Of a stretch of 64,000 nt of DNA, positions 7,734-17,148 are shown piece by piece (position 1 is the first letter of the stretch; each line of letters begins with the position of its first letter). This stretch comes from an uncultured Pelagibacteraceae bacterium. Lineage in GTDB: Bacteria; Pseudomonadota; Alphaproteobacteria; Pelagibacterales; Pelagibacteraceae. Location of the stretch: contig CABYOT010000002.1 of NCBI GenBank assembly GCA_902520695.1, positions 143,544 to 207,543 of the forward strand. Direction: 5' to 3'. Under the pieces are notes generated by a model. The model saw nothing but the letters and a program-made list of their open reading frames with translations, had not been told where the DNA came from and did not search any database. The position numbers were made by a program, and so were the translations under genes.

Positions 7734-9008
7734 GTGTCAGCTGAGAACATTTCATACGATTTACAAAGATTTGCAGGTATTAAAAGAGATTATACTCCTG
7801 AAGAAGTTGAAAGATTAAGAGGCTCAATCAAAATTGAGTATTCTATGTGTAAAATGCAGTCCCAAAAGCTTTGGAAACTGCTTAATACAGAAGCTTATGT
7901 AAACACCCTTGGGTCACTTTCAGGAAATCATGCAGTTCAACATGCAAAAGCTGGTTTAAAGGCAATTTATTTAAGTGGTTGGCAAGTTGCAGCTGATGCT
8001 AACAGTGCTGGTGAAATGTATCCTGATCAATCTTTATACCCATATGATAGTGCACCAAAATTAGTTGAGACAATGAATAATTCCCTAATTAGAGCTGATC
8101 AAATTCAACATATGGAAATGATAGATGGTGATATGGATAAAAGTAAGAGAACTGATTACATGTTGCCAATTATAGCTGATGGTGAAGCAGGATTTGGTGG
8201 ACCATTAAATGTATTTGAATTAACTAAAAAATTTATTAGAGCGGGTGCTGCCGGGGTTCACTTTGAAGACCAATTAGCTAGTGAGAAAAAATGTGGTCAT
8301 ATGGGTGGAAAAGTTCTTGTACCAACTGGAACAATGGTTAGAAATTTAAAGGCCGCTAGACTTGCTGCCGATATTGCAGATGTACCGTTAATAATTTTAG
8401 CAAGAACAGATGCAAATGCTGCAAAATTAATCACAAATGATTTTGATGATAATGATAAATCATTTTTAACTGGCGAAAGATCACCTGAAGGTTTCTTTTA
8501 TGTTAAAGACGGAATTGAGCAAGCAATTTCTAGAGGTCTTGCTTATGCACCATACGCAGATTTAATTTGGTGTGAAACTGCTACTCCAAATTTAGAAGAG
8601 GCAAAGAAATTTGCTGATGCTATACATGAAAAATTTCCTGGTAAAATGTTAGCTTATAATTGTTCTCCATCATTTAATTGGAAGAAACATTTATCTGATG
8701 AAGAAATTGGATCATTTCAAAGAAAGATTGGAGAAATGGGATATAAATTTCAATTCATTACATTAGCAGGTTTCCACACTCAAAACATCGCAATATTTGA
8801 ATTAGCAGAAAAATATAAATCAGAGGGTATGACCGCTTACTCAAAAATTCAACAGCATGAATTTGCTAGAGAAAAAGATGGATACACAAGCGTGAAACAT
8901 CAAAGAGAAGTTGGTACATCATATTTTGATGCTGTTTCAAATACAATAAGCTCAGGCAAAAGCTCAACTACAGCAATGGAAGGCTCAACTGAGTCAGAAC
9001 AGTTTTAG
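7734..9008 (+). CDS. aceA: Isocitrate lyase
   Basis: 424 residues starting at a GTG with a strong ribosome binding site (GAGAGGGG at 7721-7728). The catalytic KKCGH motif is at 185-189, preceded by GVHFEDQ, and the metal/substrate region FVTLAGFH-like [11 protein letters not shown] is near the C-terminus. The enzyme splits isocitrate to succinate and glyoxylate, the first step of the glyoxylate shunt, allowing growth on C2 units. Malate synthase is not in the window. Regulation by the divergent acyl-responsive regulator is likely. Length fits the short (about 430 aa) bacterial ICL type. Confidence 0.96.
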   Translation: MSAENISYDLQRFAGIKRDYTPEEVERLRGSIKIEYSMCKMQSQKLWKLLNTEAYVNTLGSLSGNHAVQHAKAGLKAIYLSGWQVAADANSAGEMYPDQSLYPYDSAPKLVETMNNSLIRADQIQHMEMIDGDMDKSKRTDYMLPIIADGEAGFGGPLNVFELTKKFIRAGAAGVHFEDQLASEKKCGHMGGKVLVPTGTMVRNLKAARLAADIADVPLIILARTDANAAKLITNDFDDNDKSFLTGERSPEGFFYVKDGIEQAISRGLAYAPYADLIWCETATPNLEEAKKFADAIHEKFPGKMLAYNCSPSFNWKKHLSDEEIGSFQRKIGEMGYKFQFITLAGFHTQNIAIFELAEKYKSEGMTAYSKIQQHEFAREKDGYTSVKHQREVGTSYFDAVSNTISSGKSSTTAMEGSTESEQF

Positions 9009-9019
9009 ATGATAGATTA

Positions 9020-9310
9020 ATGTTTACTAGTGGTCTTCTTTTAATAGTAAGCTATCTTTTATTTAAATATACAGTTCAATGGATTAAATATTATAATCAA
9101 ACTGATCCTAGGATGCCCGACTCAATATGGCGTTATACTTGTGATTATAAAGTTATTGGCATAAGAGATATTTGTGACCTGGATGATAAGCCATTTGTAA
9201 GACAAAGAAGGAAAAGAGATAAAATTGTTACAATAATGTATTTTATCGTGGTCCTTGCTTTTGTATTTTCTATGTATTTTATGGCGAGTTTATTAGGACT
9301 AATTCTTTAA
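9020..9310 (+). CDS. Small two-pass membrane protein, function unknown
   Basis: 96 residues. An N-terminal hydrophobic segment (about 3-20) and a C-terminal one (about 73-95) flank a hydrophilic loop with the acidic/basic stretch IRDICDLDDKPF followed by RQRRKRDK, predicting both ends near the membrane and a positively charged cytoplasmic loop. It begins 11 nt after aceA and may be co-transcribed with it, although nothing in the sequence ties it to glyoxylate metabolism. The 3' end overlaps the convergent DjlA-like gene by 12 nt. No family recognised. Confidence 0.7.
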   Translation: MFTSGLLLIVSYLLFKYTVQWIKYYNQTDPRMPDSIWRYTCDYKVIGIRDICDLDDKPFVRQRRKRDKIVTIMYFIVVLAFVFSMYFMASLLGLIL

Positions 9311-10021
9311 TTTTTGAATCTGATCCCATGCTGAATTAACAGCTCTCATTTTAGCTTTGCTCTCATCTATTACTTCTTGAGGAACACCTTTACTTAATAA
9401 AAGATCAGGATGATGTTCTTTGCTAAGTTTAATATAACGTTTTCTTATTTCTTCGAGTGAGTCGTCAGGCTTGCTCTCTAAAACAATATAAGGATTAAGT
9501 TTATCCGATGACTTTCTGCTTTCTTTAATTCCGTTAATTTGAGCTTGATTTAATCCAAAAATTCTTGCTATATCCTCTATCATTATTAATTCATTGTCAC
9601 TTATGTGTCCATCAGCTTCAGCAATATAAAAAAGAGTGTTAATTACTTCCTCTAATACATTCATATTTCCTCTATAAACTTCTGCAATTTGTTTTGCATA
9701 TGGTTCATACCCGGTACTTTCCTCTTTAGCTTTATTGAAAATTTTACCAACCTGATCTAATTCACTTTCAGGTATTTTTAATTTATCTTTAACTGCAATT
9801 AATTCTTCACGACTAACCTGTCCATCTGCTTTACTTAGCTTTGCTGATAAAACTATCAAAGAGAGTGCAAATATTTGTTGTGGCTGTGCAAAAGATCTAA
9901 ATCCACCACTTGATCTGGCTCTTGACATTTTTCCACCGATTAAGGATCCTAAAAGCATACCAAAAGGCCCACCAATTGAAAAACCTAGCATTCCACCAAT
10001 TATGCTTCCCCATATTGCCAT
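9299..10021 (-). CDS. DjlA-like co-chaperone (TerB domain plus J-domain)
   Basis: 240 residues. A glycine-rich hydrophobic N-terminus (1-30) resembles a membrane anchor with repeated GG motifs. A TerB-type helical domain (about 50-165) contains two acidic helix-loop elements, LSKADGQVSREEL and AEADGHISDNEL. A C-terminal J-domain (about 175-240) carries HPD at 204-206. DjlA proteins stimulate DnaK at the membrane. It abuts the upstream DUF6134 gene (shared base at 10021), indicating translational coupling. The gene symbol is withheld because the N-terminal anchor differs from E. coli DjlA. Confidence 0.85.
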   Translation of the reverse strand: MAIWGSIIGGMLGFSIGGPFGMLLGSLIGGKMSRARSSGGFRSFAQPQQIFALSLIVLSAKLSKADGQVSREELIAVKDKLKIPESELDQVGKIFNKAKEESTGYEPYAKQIAEVYRGNMNVLEEVINTLFYIAEADGHISDNELIMIEDIARIFGLNQAQINGIKESRKSSDKLNPYIVLESKPDDSLEEIRKRYIKLSKEHHPDLLLSKGVPQEVIDESKAKMRAVNSAWDQIQKLKN

Positions 10022-10707
10022 TACTCAAAACTCCTTAATCTATATTCCCAACTACCCATTTTATTATAAGTTACTTTTAATATTAAATTATTTTCTGAAT
10101 TATACCAAACATCAAATTCAAACTTTTTTTCATCAGAAAGACTTTCATCATTTGATTTAATATTAAAGTGTTTAGTTAAATATTCTTTACCATTAATATA
10201 AATATTTTCATCTCCTATTAAACTCACAGTCTGTTTTTTTATACTCCCGGATAAAGGACTGATTTGTTTATTAGCTTTTAAAATTTTGTGGTTCCACCAA
10301 TTCCCAATTGTACAATCTAAACTGGCTTCACCCTTGTAAGATGATCCGTCTATAACGAATTTATTTATAGATTTATCATAATTTAAATTTACATATTTCT
10401 CCTTATCATTTTGAAAAGTATTAGATTTAAAAAAAACTAATTTATCATCTTTGTACTTTTCTATTGTCTCACTTAATATCGAAAAAACTGTTATGCCGAA
10501 TAACTCTACTTTAAAATTAGTATAATTTTTTACTACAAATAAATCTTTATCGAATTCAAAGAAGTAGTTGGTGCTACCAATAACTTCATTATTTCTTAGA
10601 ACATCCATCTCAATTTTTTTAAGACCTTCATAATGACTGCTATGTGCCATCACTTTAGAAGCAAACATGATAATTATTGATACGATAATAAAATGTTTCA
10701 TTTTCAT
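10021..10707 (-). CDS. DUF6134-like exported protein
   Basis: 228 residues with a signal peptide: KMK start, hydrophobic core to about residue 20, and a likely cut after VMA-21. The mature part is beta-rich and ends in ILKVTYNKMGSWEYRLRSFE, typical of the DUF6134 family of unknown periplasmic/outer-membrane-associated proteins; the middle contains a conserved-looking DCTIGNWWNHKIL segment. Function is unknown. It overlaps the DjlA-like gene by one base, so the two are likely translated together. Divergent from the YczE-type gene 39 bp away. Confidence 0.72.
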   Translation of the reverse strand: MKMKHFIIVSIIIMFASKVMAHSSHYEGLKKIEMDVLRNNEVIGSTNYFFEFDKDLFVVKNYTNFKVELFGITVFSILSETIEKYKDDKLVFFKSNTFQNDKEKYVNLNYDKSINKFVIDGSSYKGEASLDCTIGNWWNHKILKANKQISPLSGSIKKQTVSLIGDENIYINGKEYLTKHFNIKSNDESLSDEKKFEFDVWYNSENNLILKVTYNKMGSWEYRLRSFE

Positions 10708-10746
10708 AGATTTTAGTTAAAGAAAGTATAAATAATAGCGAAATAT

Positions 10747-11394
10747 ATGTTCCTTACTATCAAAAATATTCCTAAAGTCTCATGGAGTTCTCACGAGACT
10801 TTTAATTTAAAGCCAAAATTATCTACCTTATTCTTCCTTTGTTTTGGTCTAATATTATTCGGTTTTGGTGAGGCCTTAGTCGTTATTTCATTTATTGGCA
10901 ATTCTCCATGGACTGTAATGGCACAAGGAATTTCAATTAATTCAGGATTATCCATTGGAATTGTCACTTTTATAGTAAGTGTTGTCGTTTTATCATCATG
11001 GTTTTTTTTAAAACAAAAACCTGGTCTAGGTACCATATTCAATATCGTAATTATTGCAGCAATGTTAGACATTACAATTGCATTAATACCAACCCCTGAA
11101 ACTTACATTATGAAATTATTAATGGCTGCAGGAGGCGTTATGATAGTTGGAGTGGGGAGTGGTATTTATTTAATAGCTAATCTAGGTCCAGGGCCTAGGG
11201 ATGGTTTAATGACTGGTTTACAAAAAAAAACTAATCTACCGATTGCTGCTGTGAGAGCCTTTATAGAAATTTCTGTAGCTTCAGTCGGGTGGTATTTGGG
11301 TGGAACAATTGGTGTTGGAACCTTAATGTTTGCTTTTGGAATTGGTCCTTGTATTGCTTTTAGTTTGTACATTATTGATAAAATAATGAACTAA
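10747..11394 (+). CDS. YczE/YyaS/YitT-family integral membrane protein
   Basis: 215 residues with about five hydrophobic segments. The glycine-rich sequences NSPWTVMAQGISINSGLSIG and NLGPGPRDGLMTGLQKKTNL, where the second contains the PGPRDGL motif, are typical of the YczE/YitT group, members of which are uncharacterised inner-membrane proteins with a duplicated helical unit. Substrate or function is unknown. The stop codon overlaps that of the convergent typA gene by 4 nt. Confidence 0.8.
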   Translation: MFLTIKNIPKVSWSSHETFNLKPKLSTLFFLCFGLILFGFGEALVVISFIGNSPWTVMAQGISINSGLSIGIVTFIVSVVVLSSWFFLKQKPGLGTIFNIVIIAAMLDITIALIPTPETYIMKLLMAAGGVMIVGVGSGIYLIANLGPGPRDGLMTGLQKKTNLPIAAVRAFIEISVASVGWYLGGTIGVGTLMFAFGIGPCIAFSLYIIDKIMN

Positions 11395-13217
11395 GTAGCA
11401 GTATTTTGTTTTTCGCTTCTTTTTCTTTCGTTTGGGTCCAGAATCGCTTTTCTAAGTCTACAAGATTTAGGTGTAATTTCTAACGCTTCATCAGCATTAA
11501 GTATACTTAATTGTTCTGCTATCGACATTTGTCTTACTGGAGTGAGAACTATATTTTCATCAGTACCTTGTGTTCTCATATTCGTGAGTTTTTTTCCTTT
11601 CATGACATTAATTATCATATCACCAGGTTTTGGAGCTAAGCCCACAATCATCCCTGTATAAACTGGATCATTGTGTGTAACAAACATCTCTCCTCTAGCT
11701 TGTAAATTAAAAATTGAAAATGCAACAGCCTTACCTTGATCCATAGAAATTAAAGCTCCATTTCTTCTTCCTTCCATGTCTCCCTCAAAATCTCCATAAG
11801 AGTGAAAAATTCTGTTAATAACACCTGTTCCTTTTGTTAAAGTTAAAAATCTACTTGTGTATCCCATTAAACCTCGTGTTGGTGCATGAAAAATTAATCT
11901 TTTTTTATTCTTTCCAGTATCTTTTAATTCAATTAATTTACCTTTTCTTCTATTCATAGAGTCAATAATCCTTGATGAATATTCTTCATCTAAATCCATA
12001 GTAATTTCTTCGATGGGTTCTAACTTTTTTGAATTTTCGTCAGTTTTAAATAAAACTTTAGGAGGGCTTACAGTCATCTCAAAACCCTCACGTCTCATTT
12101 GTGTTAGTAATATTTCGAGCATTAATTCTCCTCTTCCACTTATCTCAAATGCATCTTTATTTGTGTTTTCTGAGAAAGAAATTCCAACATTGTTTTGAGC
12201 TTCTAAAATTAGACGATCTCTAATCTGGGTACTTGTTAATTTTTTACCCTCAGTTCCTGCTAATGGTGAGCTATTTACTGTTATTTTTATCGACATTGTT
12301 GGTGGATCGATCGGTATTGCCTCAATTGGTTCATCTACCTCTAAATCACAAATAGTATCTGCTACATTTGCTTTTTCTAATCCAGCTATAACTACGATAT
12401 CTCCAGCTTCTCCAACTTCAATGGGCACTTTTTTTGTACCCTCATATCTAAAGATCTTTGTAAGTCTACCTTCATCTACTTTTTCACCTTTTAAATTTAT
12501 TGCTTTAATTTGTTGGTTTGCTTTTGCCGTCCCTTGTGAAATTCTTCCTACTAAGCTTCTGCCCAAAAAATTATCAGCATAAAGTAGCGTCGATAGCATC
12601 GCAAATGGTTTTGATTTTTCAAATTGAGAGGGTTTTACATGATCCAAAACTAAATCTAATAGTGGATTAAGATTTTCTCTTGGTCCGTAAATATCTTTAG
12701 ATGCCCAACCAGACCTTCCACTTGCGTATAATACTGGAAAATCTAATTGCTCTTCATTAGCATCCAAACTAACAAATAAATCAAATGTCTCATTTAAAAC
12801 TTCATCAGCCCTTTGATCACTTTTGTCTAATTTATTTATTACTACAATTGGTTTTAATCCCTGTTTTAATGCTTTGCTTAATACAAATTTTGTTTGAGGC
12901 ATGACGCCTTCTGCAGAGTCTACCAACAATAATGCACCATCAGCTAAACTTAAAACTCTTTCAACCTCTGCTGCAAAATCTCTGTGACCAGGAGTATCAA
13001 TAATATTTATTCTAGTATCTTTCCAATTTATAGAAGTAGGCTTAGCAAGAATTGTAATTCCTCGTTCTTTTTCCAGCTCTCCAGAATCCATTAATCTTTC
13101 ATCAACTACTTCGTTGTCTCTAAAAGAACCACTTTGTTTCATCAAATTATCAATCAGTGTTGTTTTTCCATGATCAACGTGAGCAATGATAGTGATGTTT
13201 CGAATATGATTATTCAT
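11391..13217 (-). CDS. typA: Ribosome-binding translational GTPase TypA/BipA
   Basis: 608 residues, the normal length. G1 P-loop AHVDHGKTT begins at about residue 13, G3 is DTPGHRDF, and G4 is NKLDKSDQR. Domains II, III and V of the EF-G type and a C-terminal TypA-specific domain follow. BipA binds the 70S ribosome, assists 50S assembly and is needed in cold and other stress. Its promoter must lie in the 40 bp between its ATG and the groEL terminator. The 3' end overlaps the convergent YczE-type gene. Confidence 0.96.
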   Translation of the reverse strand: MNNHIRNITIIAHVDHGKTTLIDNLMKQSGSFRDNEVVDERLMDSGELEKERGITILAKPTSINWKDTRINIIDTPGHRDFAAEVERVLSLADGALLLVDSAEGVMPQTKFVLSKALKQGLKPIVVINKLDKSDQRADEVLNETFDLFVSLDANEEQLDFPVLYASGRSGWASKDIYGPRENLNPLLDLVLDHVKPSQFEKSKPFAMLSTLLYADNFLGRSLVGRISQGTAKANQQIKAINLKGEKVDEGRLTKIFRYEGTKKVPIEVGEAGDIVVIAGLEKANVADTICDLEVDEPIEAIPIDPPTMSIKITVNSSPLAGTEGKKLTSTQIRDRLILEAQNNVGISFSENTNKDAFEISGRGELMLEILLTQMRREGFEMTVSPPKVLFKTDENSKKLEPIEEITMDLDEEYSSRIIDSMNRRKGKLIELKDTGKNKKRLIFHAPTRGLMGYTSRFLTLTKGTGVINRIFHSYGDFEGDMEGRRNGALISMDQGKAVAFSIFNLQARGEMFVTHNDPVYTGMIVGLAPKPGDMIINVMKGKKLTNMRTQGTDENIVLTPVRQMSIAEQLSILNADEALEITPKSCRLRKAILDPNERKRSEKQNTAT

Positions 13218-13260
13218 GATTGAGGTTCTTATACATTTATACTTTTAATTGAAAACAAAA

Positions 13261-13288
13261 AAAAAGGGCAGAATAATCTGCCCTTTTT
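13261..13288 (-). terminator. Intrinsic terminator of groESL
   Basis: A 12-bp perfect stem (AAAAAGGGCAGA / TCTGCCCTTTTT) closes a 4-nt loop (ATAA), 25 nt beyond the groEL stop on the minus strand, with A/T runs on both sides giving a U-tract in the transcript. This is the only unambiguous intrinsic terminator seen in the window. The symmetry means it could also stop + strand transcription. Confidence 0.88.
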
Positions 13289-13313
13289 AAATTTTTTTGT
13301 TAGACTTTTTGGG

Positions 13314-14987
<1,674 letters not shown>

Positions 14988-14995
14988 TTAACTTT

Positions 14996-15289
14996 TTATT
15001 TAGAAGTAGAGATACCCATAATATCTGACTCTTTCATTATGCTGTATTCTTTACCATCAATTTTAACTTCAGTTCCTGACCATTTTCCAAAAAGAACTTT
15101 ATCACCAACTTTAACATCCATCGGTATAATTTTTCCATCCTCAGTTTTTGATCCACCACCAACAGCAACTACTTTACCCTCTTGTGGTTTCTCTTGTGCA
15201 GAATCAGGGATGATAATCCCGCCAGCAGTTTTTTCGCTGCTATCTAAAACTTCGATTAATACTCTATCGTGTAACGGTTTAAACTTCAT
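14996..15289 (-). CDS. groES: 10-kDa co-chaperonin GroES
   Basis: 97 residues. Starts [20 protein letters not shown] and contains the mobile loop [18 protein letters not shown] (about 20-37) and GKVVAVGGG, all standard for GroES. The heptameric lid closes GroEL and is required for productive folding. AGGAG at 15294-15298 (minus strand) precedes the ATG. First gene of the groESL operon. Confidence 0.99.
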   Translation of the reverse strand: MKFKPLHDRVLIEVLDSSEKTAGGIIIPDSAQEKPQEGKVVAVGGGSKTEDGKIIPMDVKVGDKVLFGKWSGTEVKIDGKEYSIMKESDIMGISTSK

Positions 15290-15313
15290 ATTTACTCCTT
15301 TAAATTAGAGTTC

Positions 15314-15342
15314 ATATAGATGCATGTGACTATTATTTCAAG
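15314..15342 (-). promoter_or_regulatory. Heat-shock (RpoH-type) promoter candidate for groESL
   Basis: On the minus strand CTTGAAA (15342-15336) is followed, 18 nt after CTTG, by TCTATAT (15320-15314). This fits the alphaproteobacterial RpoH pattern CTTG-N17/18-CYTATNT at all but one base of the -10 element. It sits about 25-50 bp upstream of the groES ATG. No CIRCE inverted repeat (TTAGCACTC-N9-GAGTGCTAA) is present. Confidence 0.6.
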
Positions 15343-15409
15343 ATCTGCCCGTAAATATATAAATGAGAAAATTCAAGAATTTAGTAGATTTTTAAGCTAT
15401 ATCTGAAAT

Positions 15410-16225
15410 ATGAGTAAAAATTTAGAAGAATCAGGCTTAAAATCAATCGTCAGTGAATATGACTTATTTTTCATAGATATATGGGGAGTAGTGCATAATG
15501 GAATAAAGCTGTATGAGAATGCAGTCAAAGTTTTAGAAGAATTATCTAGCAATAAAAAAAAATTCATTTTATTAACAAATGCTCCAAGACCTAACCTAAC
15601 TGTAATTAATACTCTAAAAAAAATGGGGTTAAATAATTTTTCTGACACAGTTTTTACATCCGGAGAAGCATCAAAAAGGTATCTTTTAGAAAATTTCAAT
15701 AATAAAAAATTTTTTCACTTAGGGCCACCTAGAGATTTCGATTTATTTAAAACTTTTGAAAATAATAAAGTACTTAATATAGATGACTCGGATTATTTAT
15801 TATGTTCAGGTCTATTTGAGGAGCACGAAGATGACTTAGGTTATTACAAAAATCTTTTATCAAAACATATAAATAAAAAAATGATATGTACCAACCCTGA
15901 TTTAATAGTTGATCGAGGAGACAAAAGAGAATATTGCGCAGGCTCTATTGCAAAATTATTTGAAGAAATTAATGGCGAGGTTATTTACTTTGGCAAACCC
16001 TATCCTCCTGTTTATGAAATTGCGGCAGATATAAATAACAAAAAAATATTATGTATTGGTGATAATCTAAATACAGATATAAAAGGTGCTAACATACAGG
16101 ATTTTGATTCATTACTAATTACAGGCGGTATACATAAACAAGAAATTTCAAAATTATCAATGGATAAAGTACTTAAAAATTATGAAACAAAAATTAATTA
16201 TTTCCAGAAAGAATTAAAATGGTGA
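15410..16225 (+). CDS. HAD-superfamily class IIA phosphatase (TIGR01459/NagD-like)
   Basis: 271 residues. Motif I FFIDIWGVVHNG (about 17-28) supplies the nucleophile and acid/base aspartates in the form DIWGV, typical of the alphaproteobacterial subfamily; motif II LLTNAPRP is near residue 50; motif IV CIGDNLNTDIKGAN is near 215-228. It probably dephosphorylates a small metabolite; the substrate is unknown. Its 3' end overlaps ribF by 7 nt, placing it at the head of the ribF-ileS-lspA run. Confidence 0.85.
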   Translation: MSKNLEESGLKSIVSEYDLFFIDIWGVVHNGIKLYENAVKVLEELSSNKKKFILLTNAPRPNLTVINTLKKMGLNNFSDTVFTSGEASKRYLLENFNNKKFFHLGPPRDFDLFKTFENNKVLNIDDSDYLLCSGLFEEHEDDLGYYKNLLSKHINKKMICTNPDLIVDRGDKREYCAGSIAKLFEEINGEVIYFGKPYPPVYEIAADINNKKILCIGDNLNTDIKGANIQDFDSLLITGGIHKQEISKLSMDKVLKNYETKINYFQKELKW

Positions 16226-17148
16226 AAAAAATAAAGATTTTTAATAACTTTAATATCTCAAAAAAATTTAAAAAATCAATTATCTTGATTGGTAATTTTG
16301 ATGGTTTGCATTCAGGTCATCAAAAATTATTTGAATTGGCCAAAAAATATAAATCAAAATATAAAACTAAATTAGGTGTAGTTACGTTTGATCCCATACC
16401 AAAAATGTTTTTTAATAAAAAAATTAAAAACTATAGAATATCAAATTTTAATCAAAAGGTAATTTATTTAAAAAAATTTGGTGTTGATTTTGTAATTAAT
16501 AAAAAATTTGACAAAAATTTTTCTAAAATCACCTACTATAAATTCATAAAAGACATTTTATCGAGAAAACTTAAATCAAAATTTATATTTGTTAGTAATA
16601 ACTTTAGATTCGGCCATAAAAGAGAAGGTGATGTAGCTCTGCTTAAAAAATATGAGAATGATTTTGGTTATAATTTAATAAATCCAACACCTTTGATGAA
16701 AAATAAAAAAATAATTTCATCTACAATTATTAGAAAGTTGCTTGAAAAGGGAAAGCTGTCAAAAGCAAATAATTTTTTAAAAAGAAACTGGGAAATTGAG
16801 GGAAAAGTTCAAAGAGGTAGAATGATGGGTCAAAAAATTGGTTTCCCAACCTGTAATATCGATATTGGAAATTATGTTATAGCAATGCCTGGTGTTTATG
16901 CTGTAAAAACAAGAATTAATGATAGAAAAAAACTCTATAATGGAATTGCTAATTTAGGTTATAGACCCACATTTAATCAAAAAAAAATACTTTTAGAGGT
17001 AAATATTTTTAATTTTTCAGGAAATCTTTATAATAAAAAATTATCTGTAGAATTTTTAAAATTTATAAGAGGAGAAAAAAAATTCAAAGGTATCAGTGAA
17101 TTAAAAAATCAAATTAAAAAAGATATTTTAAAAGCTAAAAAAACATAA
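16219..17148 (+). CDS. ribF: Bifunctional riboflavin kinase / FAD synthetase
   Basis: 309 residues. The N-terminal nucleotidyltransferase domain has IGNFDGLHSGHQKLF (HxGH-type site) and the ISSTIIRKLL signature; the C-terminal riboflavin kinase domain begins about residue 190 with GRMMGQKIGFPTCNI. The enzyme makes FMN from riboflavin and ATP, then FAD. Its last base pairs overlap the ileS start (ATGA-type junction at 17148), showing tight coupling. Confidence 0.96.
   Translation: MVKKIKIFNNFNISKKFKKSIILIGNFDGLHSGHQKLFELAKKYKSKYKTKLGVVTFDPIPKMFFNKKIKNYRISNFNQKVIYLKKFGVDFVINKKFDKNFSKITYYKFIKDILSRKLKSKFIFVSNNFRFGHKREGDVALLKKYENDFGYNLINPTPLMKNKKIISSTIIRKLLEKGKLSKANNFLKRNWEIEGKVQRGRMMGQKIGFPTCNIDIGNYVIAMPGVYAVKTRINDRKKLYNGIANLGYRPTFNQKKILLEVNIFNFSGNLYNKKLSVEFLKFIRGEKKFKGISELKNQIKKDILKAKKT

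Noticed and set aside
15290..15409. CIRCE element upstream of groES
   Set aside because: No TTAGCACTC/GAGTGCTAA inverted repeat present.
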